Source: Penicillium oxalicum
Lineage: Eukaryota; Ascomycota; Eurotiomycetes; Eurotiales; Aspergillaceae
Reading direction: 5' to 3'
Length of the DNA stretch: 64,000 nucleotides
Assembly (NCBI RefSeq): GCF_001723175.1
Contig: NC_064657.1
Location: forward strand, 248,001-312,000
Part shown: positions 1-11,545 of the stretch, in pieces
Layout of the letters: the number at the start of each line of letters is the position of its first letter
Position numbering within the stretch: position 1 is the first letter of the stretch
Position numbers and translations under genes: made by a program
The notes under the pieces: model-generated
Told to the model about the DNA's origin: nothing
Database searches by the model: none
Seen by the model: the letters and a program-made list of their open reading frames with translations, nothing else

Positions 1-444
1 AACCAGTCACTCTCCGGCTCCACTCCGTGGTACCACCCCCTCCAAAAAAGCGAGCCCACTTTGGACTCGGCACAGTCGACTTGATTCACACTCCCGCAAA
101 AGAACATCCACCGCACTCTCCACAGTCTTTCCTTTCTCCCCTTCCTCTTCCCCATCTTCCCTCTCCACACACTCTCAACCTCACCCAGTTCAACTCTGTC
201 GCGACGCGCTTTCGAAGTTCGTCCCATCCACGTCCATAGCACTCGCATCAACTCTACCACACCGTAACCCGCTTGGCCCAGCCGAACCATCACGGCCCCG
301 AGCCGCATCCGGTGTACTACGAGTCACCCACACAAGACCACCGCGTGGACTTGGATTCATCGCGCAACACCCCCTCCGTGGGCGACCGATACCCTCTCGC
401 TATAGTCCCGCCGACGAGCATTGCATCTTGACGCCACCTTCACA
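1..444 (+). other. Promoter and leader of the bZIP gene
   Basis: This stretch has no ATG before the start codon at 445, so it contains no upstream AUG. It is rich in C and T, with a marked pyrimidine tract around 125-180, as is common in highly transcribed fungal leaders. No TATA box was recognised. An open frame running through 27-239 begins with GTG and has proline/leucine-rich, non-conserved content, so it is taken as leader sequence. Confidence 0.5.
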
Positions 445-1611
445 ATGGCCAACTTCAACGCACGCCGTGCCCCCAATTTCTCCCAATATCTCGATGACTT
501 GAACGCTATCCCATCACCTTACGACCAGGCGGTGCAGCAGCGACAGCAGGAGAACACGTTCAATCTGGACGAAGAATTGGCTCTTTTCACCAACACCGAG
601 TTCTTCGATTTCGATGGCTTCACCGACCTTGGCTTGCCCACGTTCGACGCCGTCGAGCCCAAGTCTTCCTCGATCGAGTCTCAGGTCGACCAATCCACGA
701 CACAGAATGGGGACTTGAAGTTCCTCGATTTTCTGCAAGGTAAGCGATGGGCAACTCTTGCGCCGAACCCCTGCTGGTCACCGTTCGGTATTGGATAAAT
801 TTCTGCCTTCGCAATACGCCATGTGTCTGGGGATTTTCCGAATGTCTATGGACTATCCCCGCTCTGGAGAAACTCGGAGATGGGATATGTGCTTTGGATC
901 GCCATACACAAATTTGTGGCGGCGAAAAAAAAACGTTCAGACCTATCGGGGTTTATCCACAATACGATTGTAACATGAACCTGCTTATGAACCAAAGACT
1001 AATGATGGGTTTCAATAGATGACCTGAACAACATGCCGCAGTATCAGCAGGAGCTTCCTCGGGAGTCTCAAGTGCCCATGCATTCCGCCACGTACTCGGC
1101 TATCGCGCAGATGCCTCCAGCCCCAGTGGCGGCAAACCCACCTCCCGCCCAAAATCTGCCGGTGACGGCCCCTCCTTCATCTGCTGTGCCTACACCTGCT
1201 CAATCCGCTGCCTCTCCATCTTCCTCAACCACCTCTGTCAAGCGAAAGAGCTCCAAGGTCACTCCCACAAGCAGCGAGGAAGCCGCTCGGATCATGGCCG
1301 AGGAGGACAAGCGTCGCCGCAACACTGCTGCTAGTGCCCGTTTCCGGGTGAAGAAGAAGATGCGTGAGCAAGCCTTGGAGCGCAGCTTGAAGGAGACAAC
1401 CGATAAGAACGAGGCTCTCGAGGCTCGCGTTTCCCAACTGGAGTTGGAGAACCACTGGCTTCGGGGTCTGATCATGGAGAAGAACGGCACTGAGGAGCGA
1501 AACGAGGCATCCGAGAAGGTCATCTCCGACATGTTCAAGAAGTTCCTGGCCTCGCGCAAGGCCGAGTCCAGTCTTCCCGAGTCCAAGCACAATGTGAGCA
1601 GCACTGTATAG
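445..1611 (+). CDS. metR: bZIP transcription factor, CYS-3/MetR-like sulphur regulator
   Basis: Exons are 445-739 and 1019-1611, giving 295 residues. The 279-bp intron has donor GTAAGC, a CTAAT branch-like site and acceptor CAATAG; splicing joins the frames through one Asp codon. The N-terminus (NARRAPNFSQYLDDLNAIPSP) and an acidic, Phe-rich stretch resemble the activation region of fungal MetR proteins. A Pro/Ser/Ala-rich linker follows. The basic region lies at about residues 193-214 with the N-x7-R signature (NTAASARFR), and the leucine zipper at about 217-252. Known members of this family activate sulphate-assimilation genes in the nucleus and are controlled by the SCF-Met30 ubiquitin ligase. 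ATG 445 is the first ATG in the leader. The family assignment is solid; choosing MetR over its paralogue MetZ or another short bZIP protein is inference. Confidence 0.85.
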
Positions 1612-2257
1612 CCAGCGACTGAAAGAAGCGCACCCATACCCTCCAAAAAGGAAACATCCCTACCAATCCACCGAAAAGCGAAAAGCAAAGATGCCTAAGA
1701 AAGGAACCCCGACTTATTCCCCCTGCAGCCTGTTTCAACCACTGCTGCTCTGTCCCACTGCTTTGTACCAGGAGTTCAAGGCCGAGCAACACGGAGTTGT
1801 TTACATCTTCGGTCTTGAATTCCTGGGTCTTTTAATTCTTGTCTATACACTTTTGTGAGCGATTTTTTTTTTGCTTTTTTTTTACGAGTTCCTTTTCTCT
1901 TTTCTTGAAGGACCTCCATCGAGTGTGATGGAAGGTGCTTGCAGACGAGGGCGGCAGCAGTGTCTATGAGTGACGAATTTCCCATAGTCCAGTCAATTTT
2001 GTTTGAATAGACTCAACCTTTATTCTTTCATTGGTATCCTTTATCTTCTAGAGTACTCGAGTCACACATAGAACGCATACAGATTCCAACGTCCCTTTGG
2101 AATCAGCACAGGGGGTAAACATGGGATCGAAATATTATTAGTGCCCTCACACTTGATCGCTGGATCATCATCTGACCCCCGACAGAGACTCGGAATGATC
2201 TGAAAACATGTTTCTTGTTCTTAACAGACGAGCCAACGCACTCCATTCCTGGCAATC
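1612..2257. other. Convergent 3' region
   Basis: This is the space between the stop codons of the bZIP gene (+) and the methyltransferase gene (-). It holds A/T runs near 1860-1885 and presumably both 3' untranslated regions. I see no gene in it. Confidence 0.5.
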
Positions 2258-3566
2258 TCACTTTCTCGCAACCACCACCACCCCCCTCACAATCTCACTT
2301 CTCGCCCACCACCCAAATACCATCCTTGCCCCCCGAAACTTGCCCAAGTTCAACCCAAACGGCTGGCCCTCGCGAATCCTCCGCCCCAGAAACTTGGTAA
2401 TTCCGGGAAAAACGTCGCGCGAGATATCGACGATCTCCACGCGATCTCGATCATATCCCGCCTCGACTAACAGCCGGAGGTATTCGTCTCGAGTGAGAAA
2501 ATTGGCAAACGGGGTACCTGTGATCCAGCAGACGAGGCGCAATTTCAAGCGCTGCCAGAAGGAGGTCTGGTCGGCGAGGAGGAGATCAAAGGCCATGAAG
2601 GAGGCGTGGAGAGTGGTGTTGGCGTAGTGGAGGATGGGGAGACGGGATGGTTGAAAGTGGTACATTGTGTCGAGGGCGAGGAGCCAGGTTGATGATGATG
2701 ACAATGAGGACGACGATGATGGTCTCGAGGAATTGGACTTGAGCGGGGTGGATGTTCTGATTATTTTGGTCATAGAAGTGTGCAGGTCGCCTGTCCAAGT
2801 CGATGGGTTGGCGGCATCGGCGCAGAAGATGTTGTAGTTTGAGAGGGAATCATTGAGGTTGTCGTTGTCGTTGTCGTTATTGTTGGCCTTGACCTCGTCG
2901 ACACCACGCTTACCCAAGGAATTCTGTCGCTGATGATGCACTCGAATCCGCTGCTGACCCAATTCTGCCTGCGAAGGCTGTAATGTGATACCGACATAGA
3001 CATCCACCAGCGGCCCGGCAGACGACTCTGCCCCCGCGACTCTCTGTTGAACAACCGGGCCAGCAGACTCGTGCACCGAGTGGGAGGTCGATTCGGAAAT
3101 CCGAGTACTATTACTAGTACTGCTCGGTCTTGATTTTCTCAATGAAGCAATGTGAATAGATTGATCACCGCATCCACATCCGACATCCAGGATGCTGAGC
3201 GAGCGAGACTGAGACCGATCTTCTTCACGCAGACCCGCCTTTAACACTTGATCGAGTAGTGCTTGACAGGCTTTGGGAAAATCTTCAGTGTCCTGATTCG
3301 AGAAGGTCAGTACCTGGATTCATGTCTGCTATTACTTTACTAGGCACTGGATGCCATCACCCACGACACAGGTCTCATTTGGGGGGAGATGGTTCCAAAA
3401 AAAACACACACAAAGAGAAGAGAGAAAGAAAATATTTGTGGCAAGATTTTACCTTCCAATAACCCATGTTCATCCACATGGTCGCTGGCGGCAGCTGGAT
3501 GTTAAGCACGGCATGGTCGAGTCCGTAGACCCGGCTCTCGAGGGACTTTTTCAAAAAGCCCAGCAT
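2258..3566 (-). CDS. SAM-dependent class I methyltransferase
   Basis: Exon 1 is 3566-3453 and exon 2 is 3292-2258; the 160-bp intron has donor GTAAAA and acceptor ATCAG and splices in phase 0, giving 382 residues. The AdoMet-binding motif I, ILDVGCGCG, lies at about residues 72-80, after a conserved-looking N-terminus (MWMNMGYWK, then DTEDFPKACQALLDQV). The usual acidic strand and loop are interrupted by Ser-rich and Asn/Asp-rich low-complexity inserts; the Asn/Asp run is encoded by a GTT/GTC microsatellite on the + strand near 2856-2886. The C-terminal half (LLALDTMYHFQPSR) matches the post-motif part of the fold. The substrate is unknown. The next gene upstream on the same strand is a flavoprotein, which suggests a shared pathway. 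ATG 3566 was chosen because the frame upstream offers only TTG; a further upstream exon cannot be excluded. Confidence 0.75.
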
Positions 3567-4309
3567 ATTCGTGTTCAGATTGGGAGGGATCTTCGATCTT
3601 GCATCGGTAGAGTTAAGGCACTCAATTCTAATCACATTCAAGCTCAAGAAGAGAATGATACTCGACCGGGGGACGAATGTAGGCTACACGGAGGATGGCT
3701 GGCAGATGAAAGTGGTTTGGTTTTCAGATCGTTGGACGCATACCGGGCGAGGTCTGTGATCGTGCAGTCCGGGGACCCGCTTCTTAGTACAGTGTGAGTC
3801 GAGTCTGGACTTGTGTTAGTGCGGAAAGTACATGGGACACCTTGGGAGGTTTTAGGCTACTTGACTTGGTAGATGAGTACTACACCCAGTAAGTTGAGGC
3901 CTGAAATTCCCGACGAGTAGCCTTCAACAATCAAATCTGTAGTTGCCCGAATAGCGCCTATCTCTTCGTCCAAGAAAAAAAAAGTCCCCAGTTGGTGCCG
4001 TTAACTACTTATCCACCTCAAATTGTACGAAATTTCCCAACGCAACATACCCTGCGCGTGACCCCGTTATGATTCAGTAAAGACAAACTGACATTCAAGA
4101 GGGTATTTATTATATTCATGAAAAAAAAAGATGCACCACCTATTTACTCTCTTGGTATCGCATTGCACACATGCCACATTAATGTTCGGGGAAGTCTCCC
4201 ATTCCCAGAAGAAACCCGTCCCCAGAGCTCACTGAAAAAGCTCCCCGACGCACGGAATTTACTCCGTTCCCCTTCTCTAGTAGTCAGAGAAGTTCGTCTT
4301 CCCTCCCCT
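3567..4309. other. Intergenic: methyltransferase promoter and flavoprotein 3' region
   Basis: About 740 bp separate the two tandem minus-strand genes. No further gene is supported. It should contain the methyltransferase promoter and leader and the end of the upstream flavoprotein transcript. A short A-run lies near 4121-4128. Confidence 0.45.
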
Positions 4310-5947
4310 TCATGATCGATCATCCCAGGGTACTGCCACACCCAGCTCGGTAGCAACCCTCATCGCCGATACAATACAGCCTTCCAGTAGCACCATGCCA
4401 TCCCAGCACCAGCCACCAGCAAGATAGACGCCGTAGTCTCCATTCCGCCACGTGCATGCCGCGGATGGGGATGCAGTGGGCGCATTCTTCTTCCTCTCCT
4501 TCCTCTCATCGTCACCGTCTTCATCCTCGTCTCGACTTTGGAAGATGGAATTGACCAACAGGCGACTGAGTGGACTGCGGAGCACCCGCGTAAAGCTCGC
4601 AGAACGGATAATCTTGGACTTGTCGACGGCGAAGAGCGGATTCGTCGACACGAGGATGGAATTGGATTGCTCATGCACGGCCTCGGTGATGCTGCCGTTG
4701 GATAAGAGGTGGATTCGTTGGGTGGGAGGGGTCTTTGGGTTCGTCCCTCCTGACTTGTGGGCGCGTTTCATCGACGCGGTGGTCTTTGTTGCCTGCAACA
4801 TGGGTTGGATGGTAGATTCGTCGGTGTGTGCGATGGTTTCGACAGAGGTCGTAGGGATGGCTGACAGGGGCGCGTGAACCTCGGTATAGAGCGCGGCGGC
4901 CGCATCGGGCGATACCGCCAGAACGACGAGATCAAAGTGTTCGGATGATGATTCCCCTGCCTCTGTCGCGTATTCGAGCTTCACTCCTCCGTGGCCATCG
5001 GGGATCACCCGCGTCAGATTGACACCCAGTCGCAATTCCACGCCTTCCAAGAGCTTCGGTTGTACGCATTGCACCCCCGCGCTGACCACGTAGTGCTGCT
5101 GGCGATGCGTGCGGCGCTTATATTCCAACACGTCGGACGCGGGGAAATTCAGAAGCTCCTGATGCGAACAGGTGCAGACACTGGAGATGAGCGGGAGGAG
5201 ATAGTGATCCGTGTAGTGTTGAGGCATGCGAACTCGTCGGAGGTAATGGTCGAACGATTCACTCAAACGTCCGCTCTGCAGATCCTCTTCGTGCGGTGGG
5301 ATGAAGAAGCAGCAGAATGTGAACCAGAGATAGCACAGAACCGCATAGACGGCTTCCACACACCAGTGGATGAGCTCAGAGGTTCGAGGAATTGGAGGGA
5401 ATTGGTGGAAATTCGAGGCGTAGACCATCTGCGGACCTGGGAGACACGAGTTTGATGGCGGCAACGGGGATGATGACTGCTGTCGCTGGGGAATTCTCGT
5501 AAAACTGAACAAAAACGGCTGTTCGTGATAATCCACCCCTAAATAGTCGTACATCCGCGCCAAATTCTGGTAAAAGCCACCGGCAAAGGCGCGCATGGGC
5601 ACATCTGCCCAGACCGGTTGACCGTGCGGATCTGACGAAGGGATTCGGATGGACTCGGCGCTCAGCGATATTTGATTCCTCTATCGATCGCCCTCGGAGT
5701 TAGTCCCATCACTCTCCATCCTCGACAGCACCCTTTCTCGGGCTTTTTGCTTCTATTCTTCGCGACCGCCATGTGGGCTTCGGTGGTTTGCACCGGTCAA
5801 CTGGCTGATAAAACCCACCTTTTCAATCACGGTGACTTGATACCGCTTCTGGGGATCCTGATGCAACAGATGGGCGGTCGCCAGACCGGCCATGCCTGTG
5901 CCCACGACCGCGACCCTCTTCGGTCGCATTTCTTGTGGAGTTTCCAT
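4310..5947 (-). CDS. FAD-dependent oxidoreductase (amine-oxidase-like flavoprotein) with a membrane segment
   Basis: Exon 1 is 5947-5819 and exon 2 is 5680-4310, joined in phase 0 across a 138-bp intron (donor GTGGGT, acceptor ATAG), giving 499 residues. The dinucleotide-binding fold is plain at the N-terminus: VAVVGTGMAGLATAHLL, with GxGxxG at about residues 15-20, and the acidic end of beta-2 in VTVIEK. A strongly hydrophobic stretch at about residues 147-171 (around AVYAVLCYLWFTFCC) is a likely membrane anchor or hairpin. The rest resembles fungal FAD/NAD(P)-binding 'amine oxidase' proteins, including an FPASDVLEYKR motif. The substrate cannot be read from sequence. A Lys/Ser/Thr-rich, probably disordered, insert precedes the C-terminus. 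ATG 5947 directly precedes the Rossmann strand, which supports this start. Confidence 0.8.
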
Positions 5948-8225
5948 TGCCGTGTGACGCTGCCCTCAACTGGATCGTCGTATCGTCGTGACACACTTCG
6001 GGGAGTATGAGATCAGAACAATAAAAGAAGGAGATAGAGATTAGAAAGAAAAAAAAAGGGCGGAAAATATTTTCTTGAGTGAACTGGAGTGCGTCTAGTT
6101 ACAAGTCGCTGCTTAGGAAGACATGAAGCTTGTCCAGCCAGCGAACAAGACACCGTTCGAAGTGATCGAACACGGGATGAGAATCACGGGAAGGCGAATT
6201 TAGATGGGGGGACGAGAGAACAAGAAGAGGAGGAAAAAGCACCACGTGCGGCGGAATTGCGGTTTCCCTTCTTTTTCTCGAAGGCTCAAGAGAATTCAGA
6301 ATAAAAAAAAAAGGATCGAAAATTTGGAGGAAAAAAAAATCCTAGGGGGAAATTCAAAACAAGAAGAAAACCCGGGGTTGGTGGGCAGGTGGAAATGCAG
6401 CAGACCCGCGCAAAACGGGGAAATGTGCTTCTCAGGGAACTGGTCACCGATTCTACCAGCTCGTGAACACCTCACATACCAGTCTCAAACTAGCAGTTAT
6501 TCTCACTCGCCAGTAGTCTCTGAGCTCATTCCAGCTCTTTACTTCGCTTCTACTGAGCACCAGGGGGAATAATCCTTGCCTTTACGACAAGCCCCAGCAA
6601 GCTGAAGAAGCTCTTGGACACAGACCCATCACCGAGTCGGCCGCGGCTCACTGAATGCCCCAATGCTCGTGGGCTTCTTGTCAGGGATCCAATCCCATGA
6701 TGATCGATCGGCGACACCCGGCATTCTACGTCATCTGGCCCCCTTTGGCACCAGCTGATGCGTGACACGGTCAACTCGACCGGCAGAAGCTTTCCTCAAG
6801 AACAGGACTTGGGAGCTCATGAGGGCAAGTTCCTGCCGGATCACGCATGACACCAGTCGTCTGCTCAATGGCTCGACGCAGGATCGGCTTCTCAGTGCTC
6901 CCCGTCGGAGGAGAAGCCCCCCATTTTGGAGGTGGGAGTCTGGATCAATCATGTCCACCCACTCAGATCGTGAACCCTGGACGCGTGCGGAGCCACATAT
7001 GCCCCTTTCCACCCCGCGGCTGATGCACCAATTGGACCATTTTGACGATGGAGCCCCGTCAACTTTGCAGAAGTTTTCCAAGAACCGGTGAGCCTAAACA
7101 CGTTTCGTATTCGCGAATCGTCCCAGAGATTCTTCAAAGAGTCTCTCTCTCTCTTTCTCGAGTCTCTCCTCTATCCTCTCCGCTCTGTACTCTCTTCAAG
7201 GGTCGAGCCAAATGGTTCGCGGGACGTAGCAATCGACCACCGATCCGCCGGCCAAAAACCAGTGACCCCGCACGTGATGAGGAATAGACTCGTAAAGGGG
7301 AGTACCCACAGTGACCATCAGGCTTCACCTTCACATACCACCCGAGCATCGATTCATGTTGAAGAGGTTTCACGGTTGATCCCTGGCGTTTCTGTTTGGA
7401 AGGTTGCCATTCACTGCTACAGATACCTGACCTCTGGTGCGTGAAGCGGATGCTAGCCCTGCCAACTTATCCGACGACCTTATAAAGAGTAGTTGCCTCC
7501 CATGGGGACGATCCATGGGGACTGATCCGTACTTGATCAAGCATTGGTGGTCATCCACTCATGGCAATTCAAGACTGCACTTGGTCAGTGAGGACCCTTT
7601 GAAGCACTTCTGGTTAGTCGGGGGTAGTAGTCAATGCTCCTGCTCCAGCAATGCCAAATTTCACCAAATTTGCTTCACAATGCTCCCCCAGTAAGCATCA
7701 GTCCAGGCGATGAAACCAAGTATGATTTTGGCTATCCCGAATCGTGATGATGTATTGCAGCAGCTACTCGATGACGTGAGCAACTGGTCAACCTCAATCT
7801 GGTGAACCCTCACGGGATACGGATAGCTCAGTCAATCATGGTGCACAAAGATGGAGACTACAACCTATGGATCTGAAGTGCCAATTAGGATGAGCAGAGC
7901 CAGAGTATGAAATCGAATTGATGATAGATTGATTCATCAGTCAAACCTTGTGAAGCAAATCAAAGCAAAACATGGTGAGGCGGCTGGTAAGGGCTAAGAA
8001 ACTTGACCCTGATATGTACACATACAGCCTCACATGGAAATCTCCGATGACAGATCGCCCCAGAATTTGAATGATACGTGTCAGTCACTTGTTCTGCAAA
8101 AATGGGGCCCTAAGCTAGCATATTCCACATGTGGAAGAGGGGGAAAAAAAGAAGGTCCCGTGCGGACATCAACCATCAAACCAGACAAAAATCACTCTTT
8201 TCCATTGAACGCCCGTATCAAGATC
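5948..8225. other. Gene-poor intergenic DNA, including the flavoprotein promoter
   Basis: The first part is the promoter and leader of the flavoprotein gene; a purine-rich run at 6017-6060 is a pyrimidine tract on its sense strand. Short A-runs near 6300-6345 and a CT-repeat near 7141-7160 are simple sequence. Several overlapping open frames on both strands between 6730 and 7700 have no conserved features or sensible starts. I see no functional gene. Confidence 0.45.
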
Positions 8226-8915
8226 CTACGGCAATTCCGCCATGATACTGTCGCAGATTTCGAGAAAAGTGCGATGCGTCATCTTCGGCCCGAGATCCTG
8301 TCGATCTCGAAGCGAATTGATGGCCGTCGGCATTTCAACATAAAGCTCCAGAAACATGGATTCGAGAGCAAAGCACGGAGAAACGGGGATTGCCTCCTCA
8401 TTCAGCCGGGCCACGGCGCCTTTCCATGCTCGAACATACGCGATCGATGAGTCTTGACCTTGTCGTGTGGTCTTCCACAAGCTGGCAACCGCCTTGGATG
8501 CGGGAGTCTCCTCCCCCTCGAGGTAAGAGTATTGAATCATGAGCCATGGATCATCCATGAACCGCGGGAGTCGATCAGGGTCTAGTTCAGCCAGAGAGAA
8601 TTCGGCGTATCATTCAAGATCTTCGATTACCTTGAGGTCTAGCTGGTTCAAGATCCAGTATTTCACGACCATGGTCCCATGTGTCCAGAGACCATATTTC
8701 AGGTCACTCTCGGGTGGATGAGGAGTTTTGATATCGATAATACCGAGGAGATTAAGTTGGGCGAGAATCCCCTTGACACCGATACGCCATGCTGTCAGGT
8801 TGGCTCGGCTGCCCTTTTGGAGTTTCCAAGTGGGCGGAAGAGCGAATGGATAAATTGGGAATAGATGTGTAGCTTGATTTATAGTCTCAGATCCCTGAAT
8901 GGGGGTGTTGGACAT
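8226..8915 (-). pseudogene. Decayed retroelement gag-like frame with one internal stop
   Basis: The frame opens with ATG at 8915 and runs to a stop at 8226, 229 sense codons interrupted by a single TGA at 8612-8610 whose context (GAATGATAC) is one C-to-T change from an Arg codon. The text on both sides of the stop is in the same frame and looks like one protein: an N-terminal LFPIYPFALPPTWK segment, an AWRIGVKGILAQLNLLGI helix, and later a MDDPWLMIQYSYLEGEE stretch. The layout resembles the gag/UBN2 region of fungal copia-type elements or the host proteins derived from them. No protease, integrase, reverse transcriptase or long terminal repeats were seen nearby, so this is an isolated remnant. 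RIP-type mutation would explain the stop. The family call is tentative; the broken frame is directly visible. Confidence 0.5.
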
Positions 8916-10099
8916 GCTGGAAATTCAGATGGTATGGTGGTCTCGAACGTGGATGTAGAGAACTTGCAAGTTCTGTAGTTTTGCAGTATAAGTCTGAGAC
9001 TAGCATTGTGATGAAATGAATATCAAATCCGAAAAGGAGAAAGAAAATAAAGTACCTCAAAGCTTTGAGAGGCAAGTAGCCAGCAATCTGGGCTCTGTTG
9101 ACGTGAAACCATTCCTCGAGACCGTAGTCTGCGAAGCCGAATCAGACTCGTAAAGTAGTGTGCGCATCATCGCAACGTTTTTGAACATTCGTGAGTCCAG
9201 AACGCAAAAATTCTTATATCCTTATTGAAAAATGTTGGGTTGGTCTCCCAAAAGAGTCAGGAGGTTTATCTGGTCTCATTATAATTTGTTTTTGTTGAAG
9301 ATGCAGGGAATTTTTCAGATGGGCATCTATCTACTGACTCAATCGTAGAGCCCTCCAGTGGGCTATTGCATTTGTCAACACTTTCTTCATCGCTGCCCAG
9401 ACAGGAAGTACCACGAATTTTCGTGTCAAGCATCTCACATCATTGATCAAACTAGCTTGAAAAGAGAATCATGAAGCTCGAATACCCCCCTTTCACTGGA
9501 ATAACAGGCACAAGCCCCACACAAAAAGAACGGAGCTGGACCGTTGGCGAAGTGTCGTGCTTGATGATTCACCTTGAACATTCCAACTGCTCACAGATTG
9601 ATTAGCCAATGGCTTTTTTGGACTCGCAGTAGTCTGACCTTGTCAGTAGTGCATTCGATAGTACTTGGAAGTCACTATCTAGCTGCGTGTGATCAAAGAT
9701 CACTGGCGTTCGTACGAACTCGTGTTGGCTGTGTTGTGTCCAGCCATGTGGCTCAACCCGCATTAATTTCAGCAATGCAGCATCTCTACACTATGCTGAA
9801 CGCTCGACTCGTAAAAGCTAGAGGAAGTGCAGTGTCCAAAGTATCTTGTCGCATACCACGGATTTGTTGATTTGACCACATCTGTAGCGTTCATTATTCT
9901 GCTACTCCTGAAAGTTTCCAGCATCGCAGGGAGTTTGAATTATCGCGCCGTTGCAAGGATCACCACTAGGATCAGCAGCCCGCAGCTCTCATGTTTACTT
10001 TAGCTACGAGTCTCATGACTCAGATTGGCACTGCGCTCGGCTTGTAGGTGGCCGCTCACGAGAATTGTGTCTCGTGTCTCTCGCTCCTCTCATAGCACT
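8916..10099. other. Intergenic DNA between two gene remnants
   Basis: No gene can be supported here. Part of the stretch just before 10100 may once have encoded the N-terminal membrane anchor of the P450 relic, but it is too decayed to call. Confidence 0.35.
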
Positions 10100-11036
10100 A
10101 TTCCTGGCCCGATATGACCCTAGATCACCAATTCACGCTTGATGTTCCCCACAATATATCACCGTCGAGTCGATCCGGAACATCTCGAACTCCACCGAAA
10201 ATATGGCCATAAAGTCCGGATTGGCCCCAACTGTGTCGGTATTCTCGATTCAGAGCCTTATTAGAACACTCTATTCTACTTGAAATTCCTGGAAAATGGT
10301 ATCTCAACGCTCCAGTCCGGCTCTGGCTGTCGTTCTCACCTAGCTTCAGGGCCACAAGACACCTACGACTGACCAGACACATCCCGAATACATGATCAGA
10401 GTGACATGAATCGGCCGAACGATGTCTTCAGGATTGAGGGTCGTCGCCTTATCAACCCATCGAGCACACTCAAGATGAACAGCGGCATAACAAAAATATT
10501 CGCCCGATCCGTGGGCTCTGAATGATGACAAAGATCCTCAAATATGAACCCCCCTGATCGATGAGACTATCGTGAGATTCATGCAGAAGCTTGCTCAAAC
10601 AGTTGTTGATAGTCCAAATGTCGACACTATCGGCCCGGCCGATGAATGGATCGAATACTGTAAGTATTCAAATAGCGGCTTAATGAAAAGTGTCTAATCT
10701 TGACCCCCTCGCTAACCTTATGGCCTGAAAGTCGCTTGGGATACCACTGCAAACGGCTTCATTGACCAGGAAAAAGACGTGGACAGCTTGATCACAGATC
10801 TGAGAAAAGGACCTCTTGAGTTTGTTCCGGTACGTCCACTGGGAACTTGAGAATCTGAATATCTTGAGCCGGATGGTGAAAAGAACGTAACTTCTCACAT
10901 TCATAGGTTTCGCAACTCTCGAGGGTCGACGCATTTCTCCACAAGACTCCCATCTACCGCATGGAAACACCTTTGGTTTTGTCTCCGGTAGTGGTGGTGA
11001 TCGTGTTTTTATGGGTCAATATCTAGCTACAGTGGA
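10100..11036 (+). pseudogene. Cytochrome P450 remnant (N-terminal half)
   Basis: Separate segments on the + strand read as pieces of one P450. At 10100 the frame gives IPGP, the proline-rich hinge, followed within six codons by TGA and TAG stops. It then gives HLELHRKYG and KVRIGPNCVGILD near 10190-10260, a hallmark of fungal P450s (HxKYGxxVRIGPN), before another stop. At about 10590-10665 a DEWIEY segment precedes a GTAAGT donor-like site; after an AAAG acceptor near 10730 the text continues AWDTTANGFIDQEKDVDSL, and after another intron-like gap VSQLSRVDAFLHKTPIYRM (10908-10964). Spacing fits a normal P450. The oxygen-binding I-helix, ExxR and heme-Cys motifs were not found downstream, so the gene is truncated as well as interrupted. 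Its substrate is unknown. Confidence 0.65.
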
Positions 11037-11545
11037 GATTCAAAAGCCGATCACCTCAGTTTACAACGCATTCGAAGTGAGCGAGAACGGCAATCCTAAG
11101 GATTCAGGACTGACGCGCTGACCGCTTCATTTAGGATTGCGTCCGCAGATCCGCAACAAGAATGTCGATGTCGCAATGCGTGCTTTGTTTAACGGTACGA
11201 TATGCTGGTGGTTATCAATAGAAGATCCTTTGAAAACTTGGGAGAGTGTCGCATGGCGAACGATTGATGTCTCGAAATACCGTAAAACCAAGCGGGAAAT
11301 CATGAGAAAGACAGTCAAAAGAGAAAAGAAAAATCATACTGCCAGGGTTATCAAGTAGAAAGTCAAAGTAAAGAGAGAAAAACGCCCGTTGCTTGTACAC
11401 CGTAAGCCATTTCGCCAGTTGCCCGCACCGATGCATCAGTCATTAGAAAAGGGAAGAGAGAGAGAGAGACTGTTGTGCCCGCCAATGAATTCCTCGCCAG
11501 TGGGGATTTTCCGGCAATATCTCCAGGTTTTGGAGAATCTGAATT
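11037..11545. other. Intergenic DNA after the P450 relic
   Basis: About 500 bp with an AG-repeat near 11455-11470 and no supported gene. The right-hand part is probably the 3' untranslated region of the minus-strand gene that ends at 11546. Confidence 0.4.

Noticed and set aside
1200..1688. Long open frame antisense to the bZIP gene
   Set aside because: It is the mirror of a codon-biased coding exon, with no conserved content and no splice signals.
7820..7850. TAGCTCAGT, like a tRNA A-box
   Set aside because: No matching B-box or acceptor stem is present within tRNA distance.
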